Shown here: positions 46,177 through 57,576 of the stretch, one piece after another | Position numbering within the stretch: position 1 is the stretch's first letter | Layout of the letters: each line of letters begins with the position of its first letter | Assembly: GCA_030760725.1 (NCBI GenBank) | Contig: JASWHV010000011.1 | Span: 86,337,338-86,401,337, forward strand | Direction: 5' to 3' | DNA: 64,000 nt | Source: Neostapfia colusana | Taxonomy: Eukaryota; Streptophyta; Magnoliopsida; Poales; Poaceae | Notes under the pieces: model-generated | What the model was told of the DNA's origin: nothing | The model's database searches: none | Seen by the model: only the letters and a program-made list of their open reading frames with translations | Position numbers and translations under genes: made by a program

Positions 46177-47662
46177 CTGTAAAAATATATTTGAGAAATG
46201 TCAAATATTTATTTAAACAGTAAACCATGGAGTTATAACATCAGATATGTCATTGAACCCATAACACTTGGAAACATAGTTCAAATTTTTAAACAAATTT
46301 GACTGCTGATCTGCTGTTCCCATGACAGCCCTGACCAGTTTCCATTTCAACCTGATTTAGGCCAGTTTAAAAGCAAAACCAATTCTGGAGCTCAACATCA
46401 AAGTTAAAGCTAACTTCAATAGCTTTCCAGAAAGTGTTTTCTTGGCCTAAGCTCTGTCCTGGTTCACAAGTTATGAGATGTCAAAGTTAACAGAATTTCT
46501 GGAAACAATTGGACAGCACCTCCCTGCCTTAGGTACTGAATTGATCCAAGAATCCCAGTTAATTCTGTTCCCAATCTGACAAAACTTTCTGTTACAAAGT
46601 CGTAACCCATCTCATAAGCTTTCCAGAAGTACCTCATTTCCTATTTTTTGGATTTTTAAGCAGGAAGTTATGCTTAATTTACAGAGAGTTTACAGAGAGT
46701 CTTTGCTCTGTCCTGTTTTCTGGACAGTTTCAACTCTACTGCATTTTTCGAGTGGTTAAGGGATGAAACACCTCTGGACCTCAACAGAAGAGTTGTAAAG
46801 CTCTTCCAACGCTTTCCAGAAATGTATCATACGACCCCAACCTCGAAAGAACTCAACCTCTAACCTCTGATTAACTTCAGCCTTGATTCAGCTGAAAACA
46901 GAGTGCTCTGTCCTTAACATCCTATAAGTTGAAAACTTGTTAACTTTGAATATCCTGTTCAAGGGAAGGAGTTACATCAAGTTTTACTACTTTGGATCAA
47001 AACCTTCAAGTTTTTAAATGAAGTTGTTCATTTAGTTGGATGTGACGTCGAGGCGTCACCAGATTATGTCGGTACTACGTCCTCACAAAGGAAAAACCTA
47101 TACCGGACTTAGCCGGCTTCGTTAGTTCAGTGGCACTACTCGTCACTCGCACACGGATGCTACACGTCTACCGTTTCGTGGTAAGGCTACCTGCAGAAAC
47201 TCAAACAATCATCAGACTCGGCTGCACACCGAGCCCGGAATCCATACAGTTCGTACATCCGGCCGTCATCACTCGCCCGGATGTTCTCAAGCCAAACACG
47301 CCTTGAGTTACGTGTTCACGTTTCAGACCACGTGACGGGGTCTCCCAAATTGCACCACGCACGCCAGGGACAGACGTTGCTCGAATACCCCAAACGACAT
47401 GAAAAGTCGTAGAGGATACTAAAGCGGGTCGGGTTACCTGCCACCCGTGGGGCTCCACCCTTCAGCTTGTGCGCACTGGTGGACAGCGCTTACGTGCACC
47501 CCCCAAGACATGAACGTCCCGAGATGCACGATTTTCCGACATAACAAATAGGTTAATAAGCCACTTTCTATATACTAATAACATCCTTATAAGGGCTACT
47601 AACTCGTTCCTCACTGGATTTTTGAAAAAGAAGACCTTTGTACTGTGTTAAACCTCAAGCGA
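46177..47662 (-). other. Leader of element H (about 1.5 kb)
   Basis: Noncoding stretch between the ORF and the PBS, AT-rich at the left and mixed at the right. Nothing else recognised. Confidence 0.6.
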
Positions 47663-47674
47663 GCTCTGATACCA
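47663..47674 (-). promoter_or_regulatory. Primer-binding site of H (Met-tRNA)
   Basis: The - strand reads TGGTATCAGAGC exactly, three bases inside the LTR end at 47678. This fixes the orientation of H. Confidence 0.9.
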
Positions 47675-47677
47675 CGC

Positions 47678-50600
47678 TGACACGACCCCATTGGTCCTGT
47701 CGAGCCAGGATCACGCTGAGGGGTGCTGCGTTGCACAGCACCGTATAACACACGTCAAAGGTGCAAAGCGGAAGCGGAAGTTTATTACATAAACAGTTTT
47801 ATGAACCTGTTTACATCAAAATACGTTTAGTCCACACTCGCGGGCGTAGACTAAGCATCAAGTGCACGTTCAGCCCTCGAACGTGTCCTTGCTAGCACAC
47901 ACGCACACTAACTCTGCGGCGTGCACGACTCCCACTCGACGGGGTTCCCCTCCTGGGGTTCCGTCTCCTCTTCGGGAGTCCCTTCCTCATAGAACCCTGC
48001 AAAAGCTTCAAACACAAGCAGTGAGCACGAAGGCTCAGCAAGTCTGACCCGTCTCTCCTAAACATGGAACTTCTACATGAGGGTAATGGGTTGCATGAGG
48101 TAAAAATCATTTGCAAGGACTCGCCTAATTAGTAGAACCTTACTTTCAAGTTTTAGCAGCAGGTTGTGGAGAACCTTACGCTAAGGCACATGAGAGAGCC
48201 GCAATCAAACAAGAAACGCATTTCTCTCATGTACTTTGCCCAAAGTTGAAAAGAACTTTAATTAGCTCTAAGCTACAGCATATCATTAACAATCAATGTC
48301 CAGCTTTTAATCAGCAACATTTTAACATGTAACTAGCCTGTTCTTTCTACGTCACGGTACAGTGAACAAGTGGTACTCACTGACCGCGAGGGACGGCGAT
48401 TATAATCGATTTACACCTGCAGGGTTACCCGAACAACCCGTCACGTACGCCCGTACTCGATGTTGCCTACAACAACCATCACGGACGCCGTACGCGACTA
48501 CCTTTCACCCGTCAGCCAAATATTGAACCGGTCCCATCGTCCCGAGCAAGAGGTCTCTGCACGCGCATCGTGCCGCCAGCCGATTTACACCTCGAGCTCT
48601 CAACCTACCCTCTGAACGACGGGCAATGCCTCAATACCCAGCTACCCGAGTTACATCAGTTTCCCGGTTCCCATATAGCCGGTAGGTCTTCGGTACTGTT
48701 CTAGCTTGTTCAACAGGCCCGCACACGGCTCGGTCCTCAATCGACACAAACGGAGCTACAGCACACAGGCCCCAAAGTCCTGCTGCCCTTACTCTCCGCT
48801 CGGTCTCATTTTCTTGCCATGTGTATCATGTGCTATCTCTACCCGAGCAATGTGCCTCTAGCCTATTCTCGCGAGTAGTTCCAACTACTCGACTTGTACC
48901 GAATCCTACTCTATCCTAGCAATGCAGTGGCTAACGAGGTTTGCAATCCTAAACCCAACCCGTGGTTTTCTTGGCTATGCAGTTGGATTTCCAAACAAGA
49001 CTCTAATGCACAGAACAAAGGAAACAAGTATGTGCTCAAAACAATAAAAATTTGTAAAAAGGTTAATGCAAACCGGAGCTTGCCTTGCTGCTCTTGGTCG
49101 TAGGCTAGCTGTTCCTCCGGAGTAACGAAGTCTAGGACTTCGGGTTCCTCCTCGACCTTAACGACTACATGATAGAAACAATACATGTATTAATTTAATG
49201 CATTTGTATTAAGTTTGAAGTTGTGAAGTCTATAACCCTTGCTAGACAGACCTAATGACTGTGAAACTTTTACTATGGCTTGGTTACAACCTAAACAGGG
49301 ACCTGGTCAAGTTTTAGTTGCGGCAAAGCTCATTTGAGCCCTCCACAAATAATTATGTCCTTGACCTTAATTGCAACTCTTAAGGTGTTCTAGGAATTTT
49401 CATGAGACAAACTATGACTTTCTGAAAACTAGATTTTCAGAGGGTTCTAATGGAGTTGGTCTCACTTAATTTGGAAGTCTCTAACTAAATATATGAGCTA
49501 AACAATTTCAGAGAAAATTCTGAAAATGTTTCTGAACATTTTCTATTTTCTCTGGAACAGTTTCACTAATCACACCATTAGGTGGATTAAATGAGCTCAA
49601 ATGGATCTGAAATTTTTATGGTAGTTCAGGGATATTTTGGTGAATATCCCAGCAAAATTTCAGGATTTTCCTCCACAGGATTCTCCAGTTAAAATTCCTA
49701 ACAGTTTAAATTTTGAGGAATTAATTCTGGAAAATTAAGGGTTTTCATGAAGTGAAACTTGATTTGCTGGAAAGTACTCGGAGAGCTGAATCCAGCAAAA
49801 TTTGGTTCACTCAATTTGGAGCTTTCTAGCCAAAGTTATAAGGATTTGAAGTTTGAACTGAAACTAAAATTCGGGAAAAAGTTTAAACTCTGGCTGGTGG
49901 GCCCCGCATACAGTGCGTCGTCTCCCTCCTCGCGCCAACTGCGCGGCGGCGGCGTTCTCCGGCGACCCTCGCCGGAACTGAGTTCCCGGCCACCTCCCGG
50001 CCCGAAACTTGCCGCCTGCCCCTTTACTGACCCCCTGGACTCGATGGTGGGGTCGCCGGCCGCCGGCGATGACCGGAAACCCGTGCGCACCGATGACAGC
50101 ACCTGCTAGGGTTCCGGTGAGGTCGGTCCCGCTCTCCCGTGCACCAAATCAACCGGAAACCGGTCGGAGAGCATCAGTAGAGCATGGGAAACCCGAACCA
50201 GGGCTGGGTGGAAGCTAGAAACGCCGGCAACTAGGCTCTCGACGATGAGCCGAGGTGTTCAGCCATGGCGGCGGGGAAAACAGCCATATCATGGCCGATT
50301 CTCGATGGTTTTCTCTAATTCCAGTGCGAGCGTGGGCGCTATCGTGCGTAGAAGCTACTAGGTAACGAGCTCGTCCAACCCTCGTGCATAGAGCACGAAT
50401 TTCACCCGAAGGTGAGCTCGGTCCTTATGAACTGATCAAGAGTAAATTTGGAAATTCTCGGCCGAGGGTTGATCAATCGCCAAACGGCTTTCGGCTACTC
50501 CATCTACATACAATCACGCACCTTTCTTGTGTAGAGAAGAGGACGTGACAACGGTCGTGCCGTGCTGTCCACGGGAGCCCGATCGGCGGCGATGTTCGGC

Positions 50601-51592
50601 TCGCCGGAGAAATGGCTCGTACAGCTCGAGGAAGCTTGCTCACTGGCCAACACGGAGTCTAGGAGGTTGCTCACGATCTCTTGGTGCCGTGTTGCTGTGG
50701 AGGAGGCTGTGCTCGCGAGTGATCGGCTTGATCAAGCGTGAGCTCGAGCGGCGGCGATGGCAGTGGAAGAACAGGTCGTGCACGTCGGCAGCTCGGGGAA
50801 TGGGCGACTGAAGCACGCCGGGGAGGGAATAAATAGCCCGGCGGCTGGTCTCCGGCTTGGGGCGCGCAGCAGGAGCTGGCGCCGGCTGCCCCCCCTCGGT
50901 GGCGCGCGCACACTGCACCCAGGAACCGACTGAACTGTGTTTCAGTCGGTTTGTGTTGAGGTAGAGGCTGACATGTGGGTCCCACCCCCCATTTTAACCT
51001 CTGAAATTTACTCCTAATCACTGTTGTAAACAGTGAACCCCATACTACCCTTGGCAATTCAAATTATCCACCCATGAGCCATTTGAATTGATCAAAGTTC
51101 AAATGAGGTTTGGTTTGAATGAATTTCAGCACAAGTTCAGTTTGAAATTCAAATAAAGTTTGAATTTCTCCCACTTAGCTCATGTCAAGATCAACTCCAA
51201 ATGGAGTGAAAATTGGTGTGTGAGCTCACAAAAATGTGCTGAGTAAGAATATGCCTTCCACTTTTAAATTCATGGGATAAAAACAGTTTGAATTTGAATA
51301 TGGTTTCAAACTGCCCTCTTCCTATCTATACCCAAAATGACCTCAAAAAGGTTTTGAATTTGGGTGAAACTTGGCATGGACATCCTTAGCAAAGTGTAGG
51401 AGTTTTCATATGTCCAGCCCATCTATATCACATGTGGGAAATACCACTTTTGCAATGTGTGAGTTTGTTCTCTAATGAGCATGTTGATAATTGTTACTTG
51501 CTCTTCATTTGTGTTCATCATTCTTGCTCAAATGAGGTGTGTGGTGTGGTGATGAACACTGCAAATGGGTGTCAAAAACTGAGGCCCTTACA
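47678..51592 (-). repeat. 5' LTR of element H (3915 bp)
   Basis: From TGACACGACCCC at the left to GGCCCTTACA at the right (+ strand), flanked by the PBS and by the pol sequence of G. A poly(A) signal-like AATAAA (- strand) lies at about 47790. A GC-rich promoter-like part lies at 49890-50930. The ORFs inside have no recognisable product. No G-box array. Confidence 0.8.
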
Positions 51593-51597
51593 CTGTG
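51593..51597. repeat. Target-site duplication of H, surviving copy (CTGTG)
   Basis: The five bases following the LTR. They belong to the pol frame of G (codons for P-S-Q), so one copy is native sequence. The partner at the left end has been deleted. Confidence 0.55.
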
Positions 51598-54202
51598 ACG
51601 GCTGCCATGCAAACACGTCGACGTTGTGCCGGAGGAAGGTGACGAGTGCGCCTTCCTATTTACTATCCAGGCCCCCGGCTACCCGGGTGGTCTGGGTAGC
51701 TTCGGCGCCGACTCGGACGACCTTTAAGGGGACGCCGCCCTCATCGAGAGGTTGCACCCGGGGTGCTGTGGTGGAAGCACGGTGACGTGCACACGGGCGG
51801 AGCTGGTCCGATTCCGCATTGCCGGGGGCTGAGGCCCCAGCTGTCGCGAGTGCTTGGAGCTTCTCCAGGGCCGACACTGCAGCAGTGCGGTCCCCACGAA
51901 TCCTGAGAACACCTGTCGGCGTTGGCATCTTCAGGACAAGGTAGCCGTAATGGACTACAGCCATGAACCGGTACAGGGCTGGCCTGCCGATTATGGCGTT
52001 GAAGGGGAGGTCTATCTCCGCTACGTCGAACCGGATGTACTCTGTTCGATAGCTGTCCGGGGCCCCGAAGGTCACCGGGAGACTAATGCTGCCGTAGGGG
52101 ATAACCTGTCCCGGCCCTACCCCTGAGAACGGACTCGACGGGGTGAGCTTGGCCATCGGGATCTGCAGCTTTTGGAAAGCTGCACGGCTGATGAGGTTCA
52201 GCCCAGCCCCTCCATCCACCAAAACGTGGTACATTCTCACGTTGACGATGGTAGGGGCCACCAGGAGCGGCAGCTGGCCGGCCCCAGCCATGTTCCTGGG
52301 GCAGTCGGTGGCATCAAAGCTGATGGGGGTCCCCATCCAATTTAGGTGCGGTGCAGCACTTGGGAGTGGCGCCACCGACGCTACCGCTCGGCGCAGAGTC
52401 TTGACTGCGCTTCGGGACGAGGGGTCGGCGGACCCGCCGTATATGACGTAGAGCTTCTTCCGACGCTCATCGCCGCTGGAGTCGGAATCCTCGTGATTGC
52501 GTGCCGCCTTCACGACACGCGGAGGCTCCCGGATCTTCTCTGGGTGGTCGATGTTATCTGGAACATCCACCCTCTGCTCACCTTCCTTTGGACGGAAGGG
52601 CAGGTCATCAGCCCGCTGCCGCTTCTCCTTGCGGAAACGCTCTGCGGGCCTTCGGATCTCCCGGCACTCGGCAGCAGTGTGGCGACAGCTGCCATGCACG
52701 GGGCACATACTGTCTTTATCACCTTCTGGGATTGGTGATCTTCGCTGCTTCTTGTCGGGGCGCGGCCCCCGAGCCCCACCGAGCGTCGCTGCAGTGACGA
52801 CTGGGACTGCGGTCGGTGACTCTATCTTGCTTCTGCCTCGGCCCTTGGCCTTCCTGCTGCTTCCACAGGGAGTAGGACTGGATCCGGGCAGTCCCCCTGA
52901 CTCGGAGGATGGCAGCGAGTGCCAGTTCCGTCCTTCGGCAGCTCTGGCGCATTTGTCCGCCAAGCTGAAGAGCTCTAAGACGTCGCGGACCTCCCTGGTC
53001 GCGAGCTTCTCGAGCATCTTCTTGTCCCGGACGCCTTGCCGGAACGCCACCACCACAGAAGCATTTTGAATGTGTGGGATGGTGTTCCGCACCTGGGAGA
53101 ACCACTGGATGAAAGAGCGCAGCGACTCCCCAGGCTGCTGCTGGACGGCGTGGAGGTCGAGCTCCGTGCCAGGCCGGATGTAGGAGCTGCCGAAGTTGGC
53201 TACGAACTGTCAGCAAAGCTCTCCCCAGGAGGTGACGGAACCTTGGGGGAGGTTCATGAGCCAAGACCGGGCTGGACCGGTCAAGGCGACAGGGAAGTAA
53301 TTGGCCATGACGGCTTCATTCCCTCCTGCGGCAAGTACGGCGGTGGAGTAGATATGGAGAAACTCCGCCGGGTTGACGCTGCCGTCGTACTTCTCGGGCA
53401 GGTGTGGCCGAAACTTGCGCAGCCACTTCGCAAAGCGAAGATGGGGCGCGAGGGCTGCACATCCTGCTTCCGTCACCGCAGGTTCTGGTGCCGCGAACGC
53501 TGAGTTCGCACCAGGCACAGTGTACCCCGGTACGGGCAAAGCTGCACCGTAGGTCGGGGGCGCCATCTGCAGTACATATGACTGTGGCATATTCTGCACA
53601 GCGCAGGCCTGGGGCAGAGGTCGCATGGCGAAGGTCTGCCCTTCAGGCTGGGTCGAGGCCGACGTCATGCTGTCATCAGCTCCTTGGTAGCGACGCCTTT
53701 CTCGGCGTTGCTCGAGGTATACCCGGGCATCTTGACCCGAGTGACACCGCTCCAGCTCTGTCCTCAGATCCGTCGATTGAGGGCTGGCAGAGCTGGAATC
53801 TGCCGTCTGTTCATCAGCCATCGGCGTGCGTATCAGCGACACGGCCGGCTGGTTGGAGTGTCGTCTCCGCCGGAGTCGTGGGCTTGCGGCAGCGACGACA
53901 AGACGGTCTACCTCGAGAATCCACCGCTGGGTCGTTGCCTGAGGCGCGTCTCCAGCGGGCGGATTGTGCAGTAGCGCTCTTGCTGCAGCTAGCGCGCCCC
54001 TTCCGGGTACGCCCGGCGCTACTGGAGATATGACGCTGGTTGGAGCCTGCATTGCCGGGGTCGGCGCTGCCAGAGCCGGTTGCTGGCTCCCAGCTTGTAC
54101 TGACACACTCCGTCCTGAGTGTGTTGGCTTGTACTCCCCCCTATCCGCGGCTGGCCGCGGAGGCGGGGGAGGTGAGCTTGCCGCCGAAGGGAGCTTGGTC
54201 AT
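51593..54202 (-). pseudogene. Element G gag and protease (Tat/RIRE2 type)
   Basis: Starts MTKLPSAASSPPPPPRPAAD at 54202. After a disordered part of about 220 residues comes the gag domain (LRFAKWLRKFRPHLPEKYDG, then FPVALTGPARSWLMNLPQGS). TGA at 53210-53212 interrupts it, probably from CGA, since QFVANFGSSY follows in frame. The frame continues with FRQGVRDKKMLEKLATREV, a C/H-containing segment (CPVHGSCRHTAAEC) and an aspartic protease-like region (VDGGAGLNLISR). TAG at 51656-51658 replaces a probable CAG (Gln) codon. Beyond it EGALVTFLRHNVDVFAWQPS leads into pol until H. Such a long gag with a late VDGG protease is usual in RIRE2-type elements. Confidence 0.9.
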
Positions 54203-54241
54203 CTTTGTTGGCGGAAACTCGTCACGCTAGGGGAAAAGCCC

Positions 54242-54259
54242 CCTACCTGGCGCGCCAAA
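54242..54259 (-). promoter_or_regulatory. Primer-binding site of G (TGGCGCGCC type)
   Basis: The - strand reads TTTGGCGCGCCAGGTAGG directly inside the 5' LTR. This PBS is typical of Tat-lineage elements and differs from the Met-tRNA PBS of A-E and H. The tRNA is commonly given as Arg; I did not verify that. Confidence 0.85.
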
Positions 54260-55358
54260 TGTCGAAGTGTGCGATCGACACTTCCCCCGGGCCTGCACTG
54301 GGCAGCCCGCGGAGGTTCTTTTTTCAGAGGGGCTAGTTCCTAGCGGAGAGCTTGCGCGGATGGACGAGTTAGTGAGAGCTTGACACGGGAAGTTTTACGT
54401 GGTTCAGGCCGCCGGAGCGTAAAACCCTACGTCCACGGCGAGCTATGGAGCTCGCTGTATTGCTTGTTGCTCAGGGCCGGGGGCCTGAGCTTGGGGGTGA
54501 GTTACAGCTTGAGAGTGTATGGTTAGCGTATGAGTTGCAGAATGCGAACCCTTGCTATCGACGCCTACCCGAGCCTTTTATAGTCCAAGGCTCGGGCGGC
54601 TTACAAGGGAAGCCGAGACCCGACAGGTGGTCCCGGGGAGATTTTCTATTATCTACCGTATCTGTAGTTATGCCGGTGGTTGCCTCCGGTCGAAGGCTTC
54701 TGAGTCTTCCTTTTGCCGCCCTGCCCATGCCGTGCGCCAGTCGTAGTGGTTGATGATGGCGCAGGCGGCATGGGATGTCTTGTCGCGGCGTTTATTACCT
54801 GTTAGGTTCTGACTCCACGCGCCAGTCTGTGATGCGACTAGATGCAACGGCACCTGACAGGTGCGTGCTCCGCGTTTCCGCGTCTTGGGAAGACGCGGGC
54901 CTTGAATTCCTTGTACGGGCAAGGTGAGGGGCGCCTTTACGCCCGCTGCCTACCGCTCGGGGGCAGGCAGCACCGTTCTTCCAGCCACGTGGCGGGTCCG
55001 GAGCTCTTCTCTGAGGAGAGGGAGGTCCGGCCCTGCTGGACGCGTGGCGCCTTCGGACCTCTCTCCCGCGGAGGGGGAGGTCCGACTTCTGCATGCCACG
55101 TGGCGGGCTCGGAGCTCACCTCTGAGGAGAGGGAGGTCCGGCCTCGCTGGACGCGTGGCGTCTTCGGACCTTTCTCCCGTGGAGGGTGAGGTCCGGCTTC
55201 TGTATGCCACGTGGCGGGCCCGGAGCTCTCCTCTGAGGAGAGGGAGGTCCGGCCCCGCCAGACGCGTGGCGCCTTCGGAGCTCTCCCTCCGGAGAAGGGC
55301 GAGCACCTTAGGCATTTTACCCTATGCGCGGGGGTACCCCATATCTCAGGTACCGACA
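54260..55358 (-). repeat. 5' LTR of element G (1099 bp)
   Basis: Ends and length as in 44024-45122. TATA box (- strand CTATAAAAGG) at 54574-54583; G-box array at about 54985-55275. Confidence 0.93.
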
Positions 55359-55363
55359 AAACC
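55359..55363. repeat. Target-site duplication of G, right copy (AAACC)
   Basis: Matches 44019-44023. Confidence 0.92.
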
Positions 55364-57135
55364 CTTCTCCAACTGTTCTTGAATTTGCTTCTTGAGTTCA
55401 ACTAACTCGTTGACGGGCATCCTATATGGTCTCTTAGCTATGGGTGCAATTCCTGGTACCAAATCTATGGCAAACTCGATGTCCCGGTCAGGTGGCATAC
55501 CTGGAAGTTCTTCCGGGAACACATCCGAAAATTCCTGAACCACTGGGATGTTGTCCAATGCTACTCCTTCAACATGGTTCAAATCCGCCCGTTCAGTTGC
55601 TTGCTGGGCTGACTCAAACTCGACACGGATACCGTGTTCGTTTGTCAACTGCACGCTTTTCTCAGCGCATTGGATTACTCCTTTGTGCTTGCTTAACCAG
55701 TCCATTCCGAGTATGATGTCAATTCCGTGGAAGTCCAAGACAATAAGGTTGGCAAGGAAGTCTACCCCCCTTATTTTAAGGCTTACTTTAGGACATACTA
55801 TATTAGTCCTCATTTCTCCTCCGGGAGAATTAACTAACATAGCACATTCTAAGTGGGATACAGGTAGATGATGTTTGGCAACATATTTGGATGATATGAA
55901 GGAATGTGATGCTCCGGAATCAAATAAAATGGTGGCTGGGTTGGAGTTGGCAAGGAACATACCAATTGCGACGTCCTCAGCCTGTTGTGCTTCCTCAGCA
56001 GTGACATAGTTAACGTGGCCATGAGCATAGTTTTGCGGTCCATGGTTCCCTTGGTTGTCCCCTCCGTTTGGTCGCTGGTTCTGCTTGGGCACGTTACCTT
56101 GCTGTCCAGGGCCTCGCTTCAGGCACTGGTTAGCAAAGTGGCCCACTTCCCCGCATGCAAAGCATGCCCTGTTGCCTACGGCAGCAGGTACGTTGGGGCG
56201 GAGGTTTTGAACAAGAGCGTCGTTGTTAGGCCGGGGCGCAGGAGGCATGGGCACACGAGGTGTCGGTGCAACAAACCGTCCTGTGGTGGCTGACCAGGGC
56301 GGTTCGTAGGAGTGGTCGATCCATACTGCGGTGCAGGGGGCATGTACCTAGGTCGTACGTTGCTCCCTTGGGGCTGGTACGGCATCTTCCTTTTGTACTC
56401 GCGCTCGATCTCTCGGATCTTGTTTTCCACCACAATAGCCTTATCAACTAGCTTCTGGAAGCTTACGTAGTCATTGTTGAGGAGCTGAACTTGGATCTCA
56501 TTGTTCAACCCTCTCATGAACAGGTATTGCTTCCTCTGAGCTGAGTTGACATCTTCGGGGGCATACCGGGACAGTTGTATGAACTTGTTGAGATATTCGT
56601 TCACACTTTTCTGCCCTTGGCGGAGACCTTCAAACTCCTGCCTCTTGAGCATCATTACGCCAACAGGGATGTAGTGGGAGCGGAAACTTTCCTTGAACTC
56701 AGTCCAAGTGATTGTCTCCGGGTTGGCATGGGCGTTGCTCAAGGCATCTCACCAGTCAGCAGTTGCTCCCATCAGTTGGTGCGACGCAAAGAGAACCTTC
56801 TCTCGGTCGTTGCACTGTACAATGGCAAGCTTCTTCTCCATGGATTTCAACCAGTCATCGGCCTCCATTGGATCGCTTGCTTGAGCAAAGGTGGGTGGTC
56901 GAGTCCTCATGAACTCTCCCAACCTGTTATGAGCCGGCGGTGGTGGTGGCGGTGGTGCCGGAACGGGGTGTTGGTTGGCCTGCAACTGACCCAAAGTTTG
57001 GATCATGGTTTGCATAAGCTGGTTTTGCATGGCCATCAACCTTTCTAGGTTGTTTTCGCCAGCTCCGGGGTTAGCAGGAACTTCCTCGTGGTTATCTTCC
57101 TGGACGTTCCTTCGGCTGGCGTTTCCTCTCACCAT
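55364..57135 (-). pseudogene. Element E gag, protease and start of RT
   Basis: Starts MVRGNASRRNVQEDNHEEV at 57135 and is nearly the same as gag of D. TGA at 56749-56751 replaces a Trp codon (ADW-stop-DALSN). A 1-bp deletion at about 56282 (CAGGACGG against CAGCAACGG in D) moves the frame. The following frame gives a zinc knuckle CFACGEVGHFANQC, DSGASHSF (protease), GMDWLSKHK and ELPGMPPDRDIEFAIDLVPG, the start of RT, and is cut by G after QLEKGF. Confidence 0.93.
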
Positions 57136-57490
57136 CTGTGAGAGAGAACGAAATAGAATAGAAGGTTAGACGGTTAGGTGGGTCCTTTCAACTATATGCA
57201 TCAAGGTGAGTTGGACTATATATATTAGCCCTTATGAGGATGTGAGCAAGTGCCGAAACATCTCACACCTCCCTCTTCTTATGTGTGGATATGGACAACG
57301 TTTTTGAGACGTCCCACAACTCACACTAAGCACATATTCACAAATAATCATCACAAGGGCCCACTCAACTCCTATTCAAGGATGGCTTCCTATGTCAAGG
57401 TGTTTAGGCCAATCTAGGCTATTCACCCTAGGGCGCTTCTTTTGGTCAGCGTGGCTTAGCTACCTGTGACTTCTATTTAGGGGTGTAACT
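57136..57490 (-). other. Leader of element E
   Basis: Noncoding; matches the leader of D (26552-26912). Nothing further seen. Confidence 0.7.
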
Positions 57491-57576
57491 TGTTGTTAAC
57501 CCGTGGCTCTAATATCAATCTAAGGTTTGTATCTAGGCGCGTAACCTGCTGTCAACCCGTGGCTCTGATACCAATC
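57491..57576 (-). promoter_or_regulatory. Primer-binding site of E with duplicated, degenerate copy
   Basis: The - strand TGGTATCAGAGC at 57562-57573 is the functional PBS, three bases from the LTR. A second copy 56 bp away (57493-57520) reads TTGATATTAGAGCC, the same variant as in D. Confidence 0.87.

Larger units (their letters stand above)
45786..51592 (-). mobile_element. Element H: LTR retrotransposon with unrecognised ORF, 3' part deleted
   Basis: A - strand insertion in the first pol codons of G. It consists of one long LTR (47678-51592), a perfect Met-tRNA PBS, a leader of about 1.5 kb and one short ORF. No second LTR, polypurine tract, RT or integrase is present. LTR ends TGTAAGGGCC and CGTGTCA (- strand) obey the TG..CA rule. 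At the right, G resumes at 51593. The left end is inferred and uncertain. The LTR organisation (poly(A) region near the inner end, long U3) recalls the Tekay elements, but I cannot align it by eye. It may be non-autonomous. Confidence 0.7.
44024..55358 (-). mobile_element. Element G: Tat/RIRE2-type Ty3/gypsy element, pol lost, carrying H
   Basis: A - strand element with two 1099-bp LTRs (44024-45122 and 54260-55358), LTR ends TGTCGGTACC and TTCGACA, TSD AAACC, and a PBS of the TGGCGCGCCA type. Gag and protease are present at 51593-54202. RT, RNase H and integrase are absent. H sits at the gag-pol boundary and its far side abuts the 3' noncoding end of G, so one deletion probably removed pol of G together with the 3' end of H. 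Confidence 0.9.

Noticed and set aside
47678..51592. 3.9-kb stretch as ordinary intergenic DNA with a host gene
   Set aside because: TG..CA ends, the adjacent perfect PBS and the resumption of G pol at 51593 show that it is an LTR.
49759..53069. + strand ORFs such as 49759-50109, 52497-53069, 53404-54033
   Set aside because: The first is in the H LTR; the others are the complement of G gag, whose - strand frame carries the conserved domains.
44209..55094. Pairs of similar ORFs at 44209-45250 and 54445-55390
   Set aside because: They repeat because they lie in the two LTRs of G; no product is recognisable.
13806..57573. tRNA genes at the TGGTATCAGAGC sites
   Set aside because: These are primer-binding sites of 12 bases complementary to tRNA-Met, adjacent to LTRs; no cloverleaf is present.
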